DNA of 64,000 nucleotides from Vibrio pomeroyi (GCF_024347595.1 NZ_AP025507.1:248001-312000); one strand, 5' to 3'. Counted from the first letter of the stretch, positions 24,454-34,028 are shown. Notes: generated from the sequence alone by a model not told the origin. Translations and numbers: made by a program.

Positions 24454-25128
24454 ATGATTTTAATTACCGGATCAAGCAGCGGTTTAGGCGCAGCGCTCGC
24501 GACACAATACGCTAACACTGCAACAGACGCTCAACGCATCGCCATTACGGGTCGCAATGCACAACGTTTAGCTGAGGTAGCCAAAAACCTACCGGCGAAT
24601 ACCATTAGCCACGCGTGTGACCTCTGTGACCCTCACTCCGTGAGCGAGATGCTTGATGCGTTGCCAGAAATGCCTAAGCTCGTGATTCACAGTGCTGGCA
24701 GTGGCTACTTCGGTAAGATAGAACAACAGGACCCTGCAGCCATCAGTGACATGTTGAAAAACAACATCGAATCGTCGATCTTTTTGATTCGAGAACTGGT
24801 TCAGCGTTACAAAAATCAGCCCGTGACTATTGCTGTGGTCATGTCGACGGCAGCCCAAGGCGCTAAAGCAGAAGAGTCTACTTATTGTGCCGCTAAGTGG
24901 GCCGTGAAAGGCTTTATCGAATCAGTAAGATTGGAGCTGAAAGGTCACCCGATGAAAATCGTTGCTGTCTATCCCGGCGGAATGGCGACCGAGTTTTGGG
25001 GAACGAGTGGCAAAGCAATGGATACCTCTAGCTTTATGACCGCTCAAGAAGCCGCTCACATGCTGCAACAGGCGTTAACCAGTACTGAGCATGGCTTCGT
25101 ATCAGACATCACGATAGGCCGCGGCTAG
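24454..25128 (+). CDS. short-chain dehydrogenase/reductase
   Basis: 224-residue NAD(P)-dependent SDR. The cofactor motif is TGSSSGLG (about 5-12), then SAGSGYFG, serine in VMSTAAQGA and the catalytic pair in YCAAKWAVKG (about 148-152). The start is ATG 24454. It is transcribed alone. Substrate unknown. Confidence 0.9.
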   Translation: MILITGSSSGLGAALATQYANTATDAQRIAITGRNAQRLAEVAKNLPANTISHACDLCDPHSVSEMLDALPEMPKLVIHSAGSGYFGKIEQQDPAAISDMLKNNIESSIFLIRELVQRYKNQPVTIAVVMSTAAQGAKAEESTYCAAKWAVKGFIESVRLELKGHPMKIVAVYPGGMATEFWGTSGKAMDTSSFMTAQEAAHMLQQALTSTEHGFVSDITIGRG

Positions 25129-25235
25129 TGCTTAGACAGAGCGACAAGGAAATAGAGTCACGAGACAATTATTTGTGAGGGTGAGCATGAAAGTGTGCGA
25201 CAATGCTCGGCGTAAATTCATATTCAAGGTTTATT

Positions 25236-25475
25236 ATGAAACTTCTAGTTCGTAACCTATCGCGCTCTACTTCTGAGCAAGACATCCGTGTGCTGTTTTC
25301 TGAGTTTGGCTCAGTAAAAGAGTGCAGCCTAGTGTTAGACCAAGAAACTGGCGACTCAAAAGGCTTTGCTTTTGTTGAAATGCCAGAGCACGAAGAAGCT
25401 AAAGCGGCACTAAACAAGCTGAACATGACTAAGCTTGGCAAAAACACGATTCGTGTAAAAGTAGCGAACTCTTAA
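25236..25475 (+). CDS. RRM-domain RNA-binding protein
   Basis: 79 residues forming one RNA-recognition motif: RNP2 is LLVRNLS (3-9) and RNP1 is KGFAFVEM (about 43-50). ATG 25236 is chosen because the fold starts there; an in-frame upstream codon at 25203 adds 11 unlikely residues. Small bacterial RRM proteins of this kind are often cold-induced or bind mRNA; the specific role is unknown. An exceptionally long terminator hairpin follows. Confidence 0.93.
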   Translation: MKLLVRNLSRSTSEQDIRVLFSEFGSVKECSLVLDQETGDSKGFAFVEMPEHEEAKAALNKLNMTKLGKNTIRVKVANS

Positions 25476-25528
25476 TCGAGTAACGCTTCATAAGCCACAT
25501 GGCTTAGCTTAACGGCAGCACAGATGAT

Positions 25529-25580
25529 AAAGCCCGTAACGATATTCCGCTGAAAAACGCAATATCGTTACGGGCTTTTT
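25529..25580 (+). terminator. very long perfect terminator hairpin
   Basis: AAAGCCCGTAACGATATT (25529-25546) pairs perfectly with 25561-25578 over 18 bases, loop 14 bases, followed by TT. It ends the RRM gene. Confidence 0.9.
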
Positions 25581-25632
25581 GCTGCTCTCAATTCTCTTTT
25601 CACAACACGATCGGCTTACTTAAGACTCACGG

Positions 25633-25977
25633 TTACAACCCTTCATGCTCATCAATCGCACGCCTTGCTTCTGCCATTGAACATCCAGATTCCATCACCA
25701 ACTGAGCGACCGTCATCGAGGGTGTCGCCGCTAACAGCGAAGCCAAACACACCATAGGTTTAGGCAGCGCTTTGTCTATCGCAATGGCGATCCAACCGTC
25801 TTTTTCATTGGTGAGCAGAGTTTTAAATTCAATGAGTTGCTGCTCTTGAGCCACCAATAACCAATTACGTGAACGACGCACTCGCTTCAACTGGCATCCA
25901 CACTCAGTCGCATTCGCCATCACTTGGCTTTTATCACTCACACGATGTACAAAACTATTCAGTGGGACGCTAAACAT
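25633..25977 (-). CDS. ribosome-recycling-factor-like small family (PF12614-type)
   Basis: 114 residues from ATG 25977 (FSVPLNSFVHRV). A longer frame starts at 26004. It resembles a gammaproteobacterial family labelled ribosome recycling factor family in databases, though it lacks the length of true RRF. Features seen are CQLKRVRRSRNWLL, PMVCLASLLAA and the helical C-terminal VAQLVMESGCSMAEARRAIDE. The label is from memory of the family, and no function is claimed. No signal peptide. Confidence 0.6.
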   Translation of the reverse strand: MFSVPLNSFVHRVSDKSQVMANATECGCQLKRVRRSRNWLLVAQEQQLIEFKTLLTNEKDGWIAIAIDKALPKPMVCLASLLAATPSMTVAQLVMESGCSMAEARRAIDEHEGL

Positions 25978-26082
25978 AACTCTCTGCCAACCAACCTCTA
26001 TCAATCATTGAAGCGCTATGTACTTGCAACTCAGCACTTCAATCACAACTCAATAAAACCATGAGTAGAATTACACAGACAC

Positions 26083-26121
26083 AAAAAAACCGCCAGTCAT
26101 GCGCCATGCAGACTCGCGGTT
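26083..26121 (-). terminator. terminator of malY
   Basis: AACCGC-C-AGTC pairs with GACT-C-GCGGTT around a loop that itself contains CATG twice. On the minus strand a run of seven T follows. Confidence 0.8.
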
Positions 26122-26166
26122 ATTTTATTCTAATCGGATTTCAAAGCTTGCCGTTTAAGATTGAAC

Positions 26167-27399
26167 TCAGCAGCAGCTTTTTGAATTGCCTTTGTCGCAG
26201 CAGTTTGAGTTCACCACAGAGCCTCGCTCAAAGCCATCAATCGCATCAGCCAACGCAGTAAATGATTGCTCAATATTGTCACGCGAAGTGGCGATGTTCA
26301 TTCGCATAAAATGATAACTCTCAGCGCCAAACCAGCCGCCCGGCGTTAACCCCATTTTAGCTTGCTCAAACACCACATTCTTTAGTTCTTCTTCCGAGAA
26401 ACCTAACTCAGAAAAATCAAACCATACTTGGTAAGTACCTTGCGGTTGGAACACTTTCAATTGAGGAATACGCTGCTCAGCAAACTCAGAGATCCATTTA
26501 ACCGTGTCTTGAAGATACACCAACATGCCGTCTAGCCACTCTTCACCCTTTTCAAAGGCTGCAATGGTCGCAAACGTGGTCAAGGCATTGCCATGATCAA
26601 GATACATCGCCGCTACGTTGGCTTTGAACGCTTCAAATAGCTGATTGTTATTGGTGTACACATAGCCATTTGAGATGCTGTGCATACCGAAGGTTTTCGC
26701 CGGAGAGCCAATCAAGGTGATGACTTTGTCGTAATCAAAGCTGGTCAAGCTCGTAAAAGCGTGACCTTCAAAGATAATGTCTGAATGGATTTCATCACTG
26801 ATGATCAACACATCATGACGCTTAGCAATCTCGATAACCTGTGTCACTTCTTGCTGTGTCCACACGCGACCTGTTGGGTTATGTGGATTACAGAAAATCA
26901 TCGTTTTTACTTTTTGGTCGATGATCTGCTGTTCCATACCATCGAAATCAATGTGGTAACCTTGCTCATCGTTGATAAGTGGGCTATTCACGACTTGACG
27001 ATTAGCCTTGTTCACTAAGTTAGAAAACTGGTGATACGCTGGCGTATGGATAAGCACCCCATCACCCTCGTTGGTGAACTGACGCAATAGCAACGCGATA
27101 CCAGAAAGCACACCCGGCACTTGCACAAACTTGTCCGCAGAAAGGTTTAAACCATGACGCTTTGAATACCATTGCGACAGCGCTTCAAACACCCCTTGCT
27201 CATTAAATTCGTAAGAGTACACACCGCGCTCAACCAAACGATTCAGCTCTTGAGTGATCGGTTCTGCTACCTGAAAATCCATATCGGCAACCCAGTATGG
27301 GAATACATCCGTGGTGTTATAAATGTTCTGTAGCATCTGCGGTTTGCTTTTGATAAACGCATTTTCACCGTAGCTCGACGTACTCTTAAACGCTGTCAT
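26167..27399 (-). CDS. MalY/PatB-type aminotransferase (cystathionine beta-lyase family)
   Basis: PLP enzyme of 410 residues; members cleave cystathionine or act as aminotransferases. Seen are FPYWVADMDFQ (about 33-43), IFCNPHNPTGRVW (about 168-180), ISDEIHSDI (about 200), and the PLP lysine in GSPAKTFGM (about 230). AGGA precedes ATG 27399. The last 21 residues, after the usual end of the fold, hold four Cys in two CC pairs (NCCDKGNSKSCC), an unusual tail that could bind metal. Confidence 0.93.
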   Translation of the reverse strand: MTAFKSTSSYGENAFIKSKPQMLQNIYNTTDVFPYWVADMDFQVAEPITQELNRLVERGVYSYEFNEQGVFEALSQWYSKRHGLNLSADKFVQVPGVLSGIALLLRQFTNEGDGVLIHTPAYHQFSNLVNKANRQVVNSPLINDEQGYHIDFDGMEQQIIDQKVKTMIFCNPHNPTGRVWTQQEVTQVIEIAKRHDVLIISDEIHSDIIFEGHAFTSLTSFDYDKVITLIGSPAKTFGMHSISNGYVYTNNNQLFEAFKANVAAMYLDHGNALTTFATIAAFEKGEEWLDGMLVYLQDTVKWISEFAEQRIPQLKVFQPQGTYQVWFDFSELGFSEEELKNVVFEQAKMGLTPGGWFGAESYHFMRMNIATSRDNIEQSFTALADAIDGFERGSVVNSNCCDKGNSKSCC

Positions 27400-27520
27400 G
27401 AAGGTGTCCTCAAATAATTCTTTCAGTCTTTTTTACAATCATTGGGATTGCATTAATGCCCTTAAGACGATGGCAAAATCAAAAAGACGAAGCTTTTAGA
27501 AAATAATCTGAAAATAAAAA

Positions 27521-27988
27521 TTAATCTCGCATCTCAACCTTTATCTCAGTCTTAACCGAATTCGCGATAAAGCAATTCTTGTGCGCTAAGTGATGCAGCT
27601 TGTCGAGTTGAGCACGGGTTGGAACCTTGCTACCAATAAACACAATCTTAGGGCGTAGAGTCACGGTAGTAACGGACGAACGGCCTGACTCATCTTCCTC
27701 AAGCACACCTATCGCATCATCCACGTAAGATTCAATTACGTACTTCTGTTTAGCCGCGATGCCCAAAAAGGTCAGCATATGACAGCTAGAAAGTGCTGCA
27801 ATAAACGCTTCTTCGGGATCAACATTCGCTTCAACCGACAGCGGTAGTGGCACAACATGTGGAGAGGATGAAGCAGGTACAGTAACACCACCATCGAACT
27901 CCCATGTGTGGCCGCGGCTGTATTGATTGTCGCTGAAGGCTTCATCTTGCGCTTTTTGCCAGCGAATGATCGCTCCATATTCAGACAT
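27521..27988 (-). CDS. OsmC family peroxidase-like protein
   Basis: 155 residues of the OsmC/Ohr superfamily, cytosolic enzymes that reduce organic peroxides through two cysteines. Seen are EEAFIAALSSCHMLTFL with the first Cys at about 70, and the second Cys in AHKNCFIANSV at about 138. The N-terminal GHTWEFDGGVTVPASS matches the OsmC-like subgroup. It lies 29 bases downstream of the GFA gene on the same strand, so the two are probably co-transcribed. Confidence 0.93.
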   Translation of the reverse strand: MSEYGAIIRWQKAQDEAFSDNQYSRGHTWEFDGGVTVPASSSPHVVPLPLSVEANVDPEEAFIAALSSCHMLTFLGIAAKQKYVIESYVDDAIGVLEEDESGRSSVTTVTLRPKIVFIGSKVPTRAQLDKLHHLAHKNCFIANSVKTEIKVEMRD

Positions 27989-28017
27989 AATCCTTTCCCT
28001 TTTTAATGCTCAATAAA

Positions 28018-28410
28018 TTAACGATCGGCAGGATGATTAACACCATCGTTGGTTACCACATCTCCAATATCAAAAGGGTTTACCCCTTCCAAACAACCGA
28101 TATTAAAACCATATTCATTCGGGCTAGAACGGCGTTGATGATGGGTATAAATACCGCAGTTTGAGCAAAAGTAATGCTTAGCGGTATTGGTGTTGAATTG
28201 ATAAAGCTTGAGATGCTCTGCACCTTTGATGATCTTGACGCCATCAAGCGCCACAGAGCCAACAATCGCGCCTCTACGACGACAGATAGAGCAATCACAT
28301 CGACGCGGCTTCTCTATTCCGTTAGGCAGGCTGAGCTCTAATTCAACCGCGCCGCAGTGGCAGGTGGCTTTGTGAAAAGGTTGGATAACCGTGTTACCGA
28401 CGACTTTCAT
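28018..28410 (-). CDS. GFA family zinc protein
   Basis: 130 residues of the GFA/CENP-V family. Zinc-binding cysteines are CHCG (about 17-19), CDCSICRRRG (about 38-44) and FCSNCGIYTHH (about 80-84). Members include enzymes first described as glutathione-dependent formaldehyde-activating; many have unknown substrates. ATG 28410 follows GGAGAGA; an earlier TTG at 28422 is less likely. The OsmC gene follows 29 bases later. Confidence 0.9.
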   Translation of the reverse strand: MKVVGNTVIQPFHKATCHCGAVELELSLPNGIEKPRRCDCSICRRRGAIVGSVALDGVKIIKGAEHLKLYQFNTNTAKHYFCSNCGIYTHHQRRSSPNEYGFNIGCLEGVNPFDIGDVVTNDGVNHPADR

Positions 28411-28518
28411 TTCTCTCTCCAATCACGTCCTTATGTTGCAGGTATCATAACCAGTTCAATGATCTCTGTCCGTAAGCTGACGCCGAGTTCGAGAGATCCG
28501 TCATACGTAGATGAGCGT

Positions 28519-29454
28519 CTATTCTTTGTCTGATCTCTCAACTAAACCACTGAAATTATCAAGAAGATAATCTAAAAAGAGTCGAATACGCTTCGGCTGA
28601 TATTTCTTGCTGATGTACACCACATTCAAGTCTGCGCTTGATACAGAGGTCGAGATGTTAAAGTTCTTCATGTAGCCATTAAGCAGAGTCACCAGGCGCT
28701 GGTTATTGATGTCGTCTTGTACATCCAGCACCGATTTAAGGGCGATACCCTCGCCTTTTAATGCCCAGTAGCGAATCACTTCGCCATCATCTGAGAATCG
28801 CTTTGGCACAACAGTAATCGACTTCTTCATATCATGATCTTGGAAGTGCCAAGTCTTGAGCTCTTCATTACTACGCAGCATCGCTAAACAGTCGTGTTCG
28901 ACCAAATCTTGTGGCGTCAACGGCGTTCCATGCTCAGCAAGATATTCAGGCGAGGCACACAGTACACGTCGGCTCGGAGATAAGCGCCTGGATATCAAAC
29001 TGCTGTCGACCAATTCGCCATAGCGGATCACGATATCCATGCCAGATTCCGCAATGTTCGACAGGTTGTCGTTCAAATACAGATAAGGAATCACATCAGG
29101 ATACTGCTGACAAAACTCCGACAAGATTGGCAGGATGTACTGCTTGCCGATGTCTTTTGGTGCCGCAATCTTTAATGGGCCTTTGACCTCTTTGACGCCA
29201 TTTTGAATCAGGTTTTCAGCTTCGCTGACATTATCCAATATCTCCAAACACGCCTTGTGATACAGCTCGCCTGAGTCAGTTAAAGACACATGTCGCGTGC
29301 TTCGATTCAGCAACTTCACGCCATAATGCTCTTCAAGTGCCTGCAGCCTTGCTGTCATGGTTGCGGGTGATAAACCCAGTTCACGCCCAGCGGCAGCCAA
29401 CCCTTGGTGCTTCACGATACTGACGAACATCGCCATGTCTGAAAACTTATCCAT
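28519..29454 (-). CDS. LysR family transcriptional regulator
   Basis: 311 residues. The N-terminal helix-turn-helix is GLAAAGRELGLSPATMTARLQALEEHYGVKLLNRSTR (split here, about 16-52), followed by the effector-binding domain. It is divergent from a set of three genes (SDR, MFS exporter, ene-reductase), which it most likely controls; the effector may be a toxic aldehyde, quinone or enone. The shared promoter region is 125 bases. Confidence 0.92.
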   Translation of the reverse strand: MDKFSDMAMFVSIVKHQGLAAAGRELGLSPATMTARLQALEEHYGVKLLNRSTRHVSLTDSGELYHKACLEILDNVSEAENLIQNGVKEVKGPLKIAAPKDIGKQYILPILSEFCQQYPDVIPYLYLNDNLSNIAESGMDIVIRYGELVDSSLISRRLSPSRRVLCASPEYLAEHGTPLTPQDLVEHDCLAMLRSNEELKTWHFQDHDMKKSITVVPKRFSDDGEVIRYWALKGEGIALKSVLDVQDDINNQRLVTLLNGYMKNFNISTSVSSADLNVVYISKKYQPKRIRLFLDYLLDNFSGLVERSDKE

Positions 29455-29579
29455 GCTATTCGTGCTCTCGCTTTATTGTTCATTTAAACCGAATAATGAA
29501 TTTATATTTTACCCAATTATCAAATTTAGTCGAACAAATATAATGACAACCATCAGCAGAACACGCAGGAATTCAGACC
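29455..29579. promoter_or_regulatory. divergent promoter region, LysR and SDR-MFS-ene-reductase set
   Basis: Contains a perfect -10 box TATAAT (29539-29544) facing the SDR and a dyad TTCATT-N10-AATGAA (29479-29500) of LysR-site spacing. No good -35 box accompanies the -10, in line with activator dependence. Confidence 0.4.
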
Positions 29580-30263
29580 ATGAACAACACACTAGCGAAC
29601 CAAGAAAAGCGCACTTTCGTCATCATTGGTGGCACATCAGGCATCGGCAAAGCACTAGCAATGCAATTGAGAAACGACAACAGCACAGTACACATTGCCA
29701 GTCGACACACAGGTGTTGATATCAGCAATGAAAAGTCGATTTGCGAATACTTCGAATCCATTGGTCCCTTCGATCATTTAGTGGTGACAGCGGGCTCATC
29801 CGCTCCAGCGGGAAAAGTGACAGACGTTGCTCTTGAAGATGCAAAAACGGCATTTGATACCAAGTTTTGGGGCAGCCTAAACGTAGCTAAGCATGCTGCG
29901 CGTTACATGAAACCCAACGGTTCTATCACACTCACCACAGGCATGTTGTCACGCAAAGTCGTCGCTGGCACTTATGTAAAAACAGCAATCAACGCCGCAC
30001 TTGAGAGCGTAACTAAGGTGCTTGCGAAAGAACTCGCACCAATTCGAGTGAACGCCGTAAGCCCAGGTTTAACCATGACAACAGCCTACAAAAACATGGA
30101 CGACACAGCTCGCTCAGCCATGTACGACAACGCAAAAAACAATTTACCCGCAGGCAAGGTTGGCGAAGCTTCAGAAATCGCGATGGGTTACCTGCTCGCG
30201 ATTAATAACCCATACGTGACTGGCTCAATCATCGACATCGATGGCGGTGCACTGCTCGGCTAA
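29580..30263 (+). CDS. short-chain dehydrogenase/reductase
   Basis: 227-residue SDR. The cofactor motif is GGTSGIGKAL (about 15-24), then VTAGSSAPAG. The usual catalytic YxxxK appears as YVKTA in VVAGTYVKTAINAA, so the fold has the Tyr and Lys in order. C-terminal VTGSIIDIDGGALLG is typical of dehydrogenases that form tetramers. First gene of the LysR-linked set; the spacing to the MFS gene is 85 bases. Confidence 0.9.
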   Translation: MNNTLANQEKRTFVIIGGTSGIGKALAMQLRNDNSTVHIASRHTGVDISNEKSICEYFESIGPFDHLVVTAGSSAPAGKVTDVALEDAKTAFDTKFWGSLNVAKHAARYMKPNGSITLTTGMLSRKVVAGTYVKTAINAALESVTKVLAKELAPIRVNAVSPGLTMTTAYKNMDDTARSAMYDNAKNNLPAGKVGEASEIAMGYLLAINNPYVTGSIIDIDGGALLG

Positions 30264-30348
30264 AACATCTCGCAAAGACACAAAGAACAATCGTTAGGAC
30301 GTGTATCTAAACGTCCTAACAAACAAGAATTTACATAGGTAACTCATC

Positions 30349-31542
30349 ATGAAACAAGAACAGATCCCATTCCAAGTTTGGATACTGACACTCGCGGCGT
30401 TTGCGATTGGCACCGCTGAGTTTGTTATCGCAGGCATCCTTCCACAAATTGCCACCTCCCTTTCGATCACAGAAGGCCAAGCGGGCTACCTAATCAGTGC
30501 ATATGCGCTAGCTATCGTTATCGGCGGGCCAATCTTAACCATCTACCTTGCACGCTTTAACAAGAAGATGGTGCTGATTGGATTAATGGCGCTGTTCATT
30601 ATTGGCAATGTCTTGTCTGCACTCGCACCAAGCTATCCTCTACTCCTCGCGAGCCGTGTTATCGCAGGCTTAGTGCAAGGTCCTTTCTATGGCATCGGTG
30701 CCGTTGTCGCTACCAACTTAGTATCGGAAAAAATGGCAGGTCGCGCCGTTGGTCAAATGTTCGCAGGCTTAACGCTGGCCAACGTTCTTGGCGTTCCCGC
30801 AGGTACGTGGGTGAGCTTGCAATTCGGTTGGCACACCACCTTCTTTACTGTGGCGGCACTTGGCACAGTTGCGATGATTTCAATCTTAACGTCAATCAAA
30901 TCAACGGGTCATAGCGAAGCGAAAGACATCAAAACTCAGCTTATGGCGTTCAAAAATCCAATGCTGCTTATCAGCTTGGCGATCACCGCTTTTGCTTGGT
31001 CTGGCTTCATGACGCTCTACGGATACCTAGCACCTATCGCCATGCACATCACGGGTTACGGCCAAGAATCGGTCACTTGGATCTTAGTGATTGTGGGTGT
31101 CGGCTTAATCATAGGTAACACCTTGGGCGGTCGCTCTTCAGATAAAGATCTAGGCAAAGCTTCCATGTTTTGGGCAGTCGCGATGATCGCTTCATTGATT
31201 GTGGTTGGCCTAGTGGTAGACAACAAAATCCTATTCGTTGCAGCGGCATTTGTCTTTGGTATTGCATCATTTGCGAACGTTCCTGCCATGCAACTTCGAG
31301 TGATGAACCACGGTGGCGAAGGACAAGAACTTGCTGCTACTGCGAACATTTCAGCCTTTAACCTAGCGAATGCCTTCGGTGGATTCCTTGGTGGCATGGT
31401 ACTCGACAGCCAACTAGGCGCAGGAATAATTCCGTTCGCAGCCGTTGTTGTCCCTGTCATCGGCTTACTGCTTATCGCTAAAGCCAATCGAGCCGACAAA
31501 CCTCAAAGCAACTCTATTTTCAGCCCAGCAGAAAGCAAATAA
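30349..31542 (+). CDS. MFS efflux transporter, DHA1 (AraJ/YdhP-like)
   Basis: 397 residues with 12 predicted membrane helices. It begins FQVWILTLAAFAIGTAEFVIAG, and the conserved motifs of the DHA1 drug:proton antiporter family are present (for example ASRVIAGLVQGPFYGIGA). Likely exports a small molecule or the reaction product handled by the flanking SDR and ene-reductase. The substrate cannot be read from the sequence. Confidence 0.92.
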   Translation: MKQEQIPFQVWILTLAAFAIGTAEFVIAGILPQIATSLSITEGQAGYLISAYALAIVIGGPILTIYLARFNKKMVLIGLMALFIIGNVLSALAPSYPLLLASRVIAGLVQGPFYGIGAVVATNLVSEKMAGRAVGQMFAGLTLANVLGVPAGTWVSLQFGWHTTFFTVAALGTVAMISILTSIKSTGHSEAKDIKTQLMAFKNPMLLISLAITAFAWSGFMTLYGYLAPIAMHITGYGQESVTWILVIVGVGLIIGNTLGGRSSDKDLGKASMFWAVAMIASLIVVGLVVDNKILFVAAAFVFGIASFANVPAMQLRVMNHGGEGQELAATANISAFNLANAFGGFLGGMVLDSQLGAGIIPFAAVVVPVIGLLLIAKANRADKPQSNSIFSPAESK

Positions 31543-31615
31543 CGCGACTTATAGCCCGAACAAAAAACTAAAAGCACTGAATTCAAGAACACAGAATTAA
31601 AACAAGGTAGATACC

Positions 31616-32704
31616 ATGAACAAATTATTCGAAACATCAGAACTCAAAGGCCTAGAACTGCAAAACCGTGTTGTTATGGCACCCATGACACGCGCTCGCA
31701 CTAGCCAACCTGGAAACGTGCCAAACGATATGATGGCGACCTACTACCAGCAGCGCGCCAGTGCAGGTTTAATCATCACCGAAGCCACACAGATCTCAGA
31801 TGACTCTCAAGGCTACTCATTCACACCCGGCGTTTATACCGATGCGCAAATCGAGGGTTGGAAACCTGTAACCACAGCCGTAAAAGAACAAGGTGCCGCA
31901 ATATTCTGTCAGCTCTGGCATGTCGGCCGCGTGTCTCACCCTACCTTTCAAAAGGGCGAACTGCCGATTGCACCGTCAGCTTTGGCTCCAATAGAAACTC
32001 AAGTATGGATTTCCGATGAGAATGGTAACGGCAACATGGTCGATTGCATCCAACCAAGAGAGATGACCCAAGCAGACATCGATCGTGTGGTTCAAGATTT
32101 TGCGAATTCAGCGAAGAAAGCCATCGAGGCAGGGTTCAATGGGGTCGAGATCCACGGAGGAAATGGCTACCTCATTGATCAATTCCTAAGAACGAACTCA
32201 AACAAGCGAACCGACAACTACGGTGGCAACCGCGAGAACCGACTTCGCTTTCTAATTGAAGTAGTTGATGCCGTCATTAATGCAATTGGCGCGGACAAAG
32301 TGGGCGTACGTTTAGCTCCATTCATCACCTTCAAAGACATGAACTGCCCAGATATCGTGCCAACGATTTTAGAAGCTTCAAAGGCGCTGCAAGCTCGTGA
32401 GATCGCTTATCTGCACCTGTCAGAAGCCGATTGGGATGACGCACCCGTTATTCCCGAAAGCTTCCGAGTCGAACTGAGAGAGTTGTTTTCCAATACCATC
32501 ATCGTCGCTGGCAGCTACACACCAGATCGCGCCGAAGAAGTGTTAAGCAAAGGCTACGCGGATCTCGTTGCATTTGGCCGCCCATTTGTAGCCAACCCCG
32601 ATCTCGTATCACGTCTACAAAACGGCAGCAAACTATCAGTACTTGATGATGCCACCCTATTCGGCGGCAACGAAAAAGGCTACATCGATTATCCAGCTTT
32701 GTAG
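31616..32704 (+). CDS. old yellow enzyme family alkene reductase
   Basis: 362-residue FMN enzyme that reduces activated C=C bonds or nitro-esters with NAD(P)H. Seen are VVMAPMTRARTSQPGNVPND (about 20-38), QLWHVGRVSH (about 100), NGVEIHGGNGYLIDQFLR with the substrate-binding His and Asn (about 175-195), and RTDNYGG. Homologues include E. coli NemA. It is the last of the LysR-linked set. Confidence 0.94.
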   Translation: MNKLFETSELKGLELQNRVVMAPMTRARTSQPGNVPNDMMATYYQQRASAGLIITEATQISDDSQGYSFTPGVYTDAQIEGWKPVTTAVKEQGAAIFCQLWHVGRVSHPTFQKGELPIAPSALAPIETQVWISDENGNGNMVDCIQPREMTQADIDRVVQDFANSAKKAIEAGFNGVEIHGGNGYLIDQFLRTNSNKRTDNYGGNRENRLRFLIEVVDAVINAIGADKVGVRLAPFITFKDMNCPDIVPTILEASKALQAREIAYLHLSEADWDDAPVIPESFRVELRELFSNTIIVAGSYTPDRAEEVLSKGYADLVAFGRPFVANPDLVSRLQNGSKLSVLDDATLFGGNEKGYIDYPAL

Positions 32705-32755
32705 TGGCTTTTGAAGTGCTAACAATGCCTTAAGTTTTCCTTCAGGCAAAAGAAA

Positions 32756-32778
32756 GGCTCGCATGACTAGTGCGAGCC
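32756..32778. terminator. hairpin downstream of the ene-reductase gene
   Basis: GGCTCGCA pairs with TGCGAGCC around a 7-base loop. T-rich sequence follows only on the minus strand, so it may end rlmJ transcripts from the right, though 225 bases after that gene. The plus-strand gene has no T-run here. Confidence 0.45.
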
Positions 32779-33002
32779 TAATGCAGTTTAGGGGGTAAAC
32801 CACAATCTGGTATTAATCTGAGACTAATTATTTAACTTATGAGCCATTATGCACTTGTGCGCATTGATATTCTATTTTTAAATGATTCACTGCAATTAAT
32901 CAATCGATAAAAGTTAGCGTTTGGTCAATTTAAACCACATAAATAACAGTGGTTTAGTGAACAGCGTCTAGAAATTCATCATAAATCCCATATAAATCAG
33001 AT

Positions 33003-33869
33003 TTATAGACTTCTCATTTGCCAATAACCCTCACCATTGGTTGCGAGCTGACTATGTAAGTAATCGAGCGTGTCAGCTACCTTTCCGGCGATGCCTTGTG
33101 GCGGATTAAATAGCAACAAACCACTACCGATGAGTCGGTCATCGCCCTTTGGATCGCGCAGTCGCAACTCCGATTTAATTGGGCTTGGTAGTAAGCCATC
33201 TTTCACCGCTGTCACGCAGTGGTTCAAAATCAGTGAGCTTTTGTCATCGGTGTAGAGCGGATACCAAATCAGCGCAGAGACTTTCTCAGATTGTTGATAA
33301 GCCTTCACCAAGGCGTCAATCACTGCGAGATATTCAGCATCGGTTTCATAGGGTGGGTCAATAACAATCAGGTGATGGTTATCATGTTTAGCTACATCAT
33401 CAGGCAGCGCTTTAAGCCCGTCGCCCGCGGTAATGGTGAGCTTGCTTGAGACATCCAGATCGCGTTGCAACTTCTCAATATTGGTTTGAAGTAAGTCGGC
33501 TTCGTCTTGCTGAATATCGGAAAAATAGAAGCTGTCTTGGCTTCGACCTTGTTGATAGGTAATGGCCGCAGAGCCGGGATACAGCGTGATAAGCTGATTA
33601 GGGTTGTAGTATTCCAGCACCGACATAAAAGACGTGAATGATTCTGGAAGATAAGCTTTGTTTCGCCATAAGTACCCAACCCCTTCGGCAAACTCGCCCG
33701 CGTGATTACTTGGTGCGGTTGTTAGGTCGTAACAGCCTGTCCCTGAGTGTGTGTCGATAACATTGAGGCGTGAATGCTGCTGCATTAATGACTGAACCAG
33801 AGCACTCAATACGGGGTGCTTCAATGCATCACCGTGGTCGCCTACATGACATTGATGTCGATATTTCAT
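33003..33869 (-). CDS. rlmJ: 23S rRNA (adenine-2030-N6)-methyltransferase
   Basis: Methylates A2030 of 23S rRNA using S-adenosylmethionine. The 288 residues begin MKYRHQCHVGDHGDALKHP, the usual RlmJ start, then IDTHSGTGCYDL for the cofactor and the catalytic motif IDPPYE (about 168). Length agrees with E. coli RlmJ (280). Single gene, minus strand. Confidence 0.95.
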   Translation of the reverse strand: MKYRHQCHVGDHGDALKHPVLSALVQSLMQQHSRLNVIDTHSGTGCYDLTTAPSNHAGEFAEGVGYLWRNKAYLPESFTSFMSVLEYYNPNQLITLYPGSAAITYQQGRSQDSFYFSDIQQDEADLLQTNIEKLQRDLDVSSKLTITAGDGLKALPDDVAKHDNHHLIVIDPPYETDAEYLAVIDALVKAYQQSEKVSALIWYPLYTDDKSSLILNHCVTAVKDGLLPSPIKSELRLRDPKGDDRLIGSGLLLFNPPQGIAGKVADTLDYLHSQLATNGEGYWQMRSL

Positions 33870-33984
33870 TCCCTTGCCTCATTTCTACTGACGTCATATA
33901 AACATACTTCATATCCTGAGGGCTTTCCTGCTCAATCTATCGTTTTTTGAAATAGCCTCTCTTTTGACTAACTGTCTGACTCTT

Positions 33985-34028
33985 ATAAAAAATAAAGCCC
34001 TTCGTCTTATTACAAACGAAGGGCTTTA
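33985..34028 (-). terminator. terminator of secF
   Basis: A perfect 13-base stem TAAAGCCCTTCGT/ACGAAGGGCTTTA with a 10-base loop is followed on the minus strand by six T. It lies 43 bases after the secF stop. Confidence 0.9.

Noticed and set aside
31056..31499. Minus-strand frame of 147 codons inside the MFS gene
   Set aside because: Its Ala/Pro/Thr-rich product is what reading a membrane-protein gene backwards gives.
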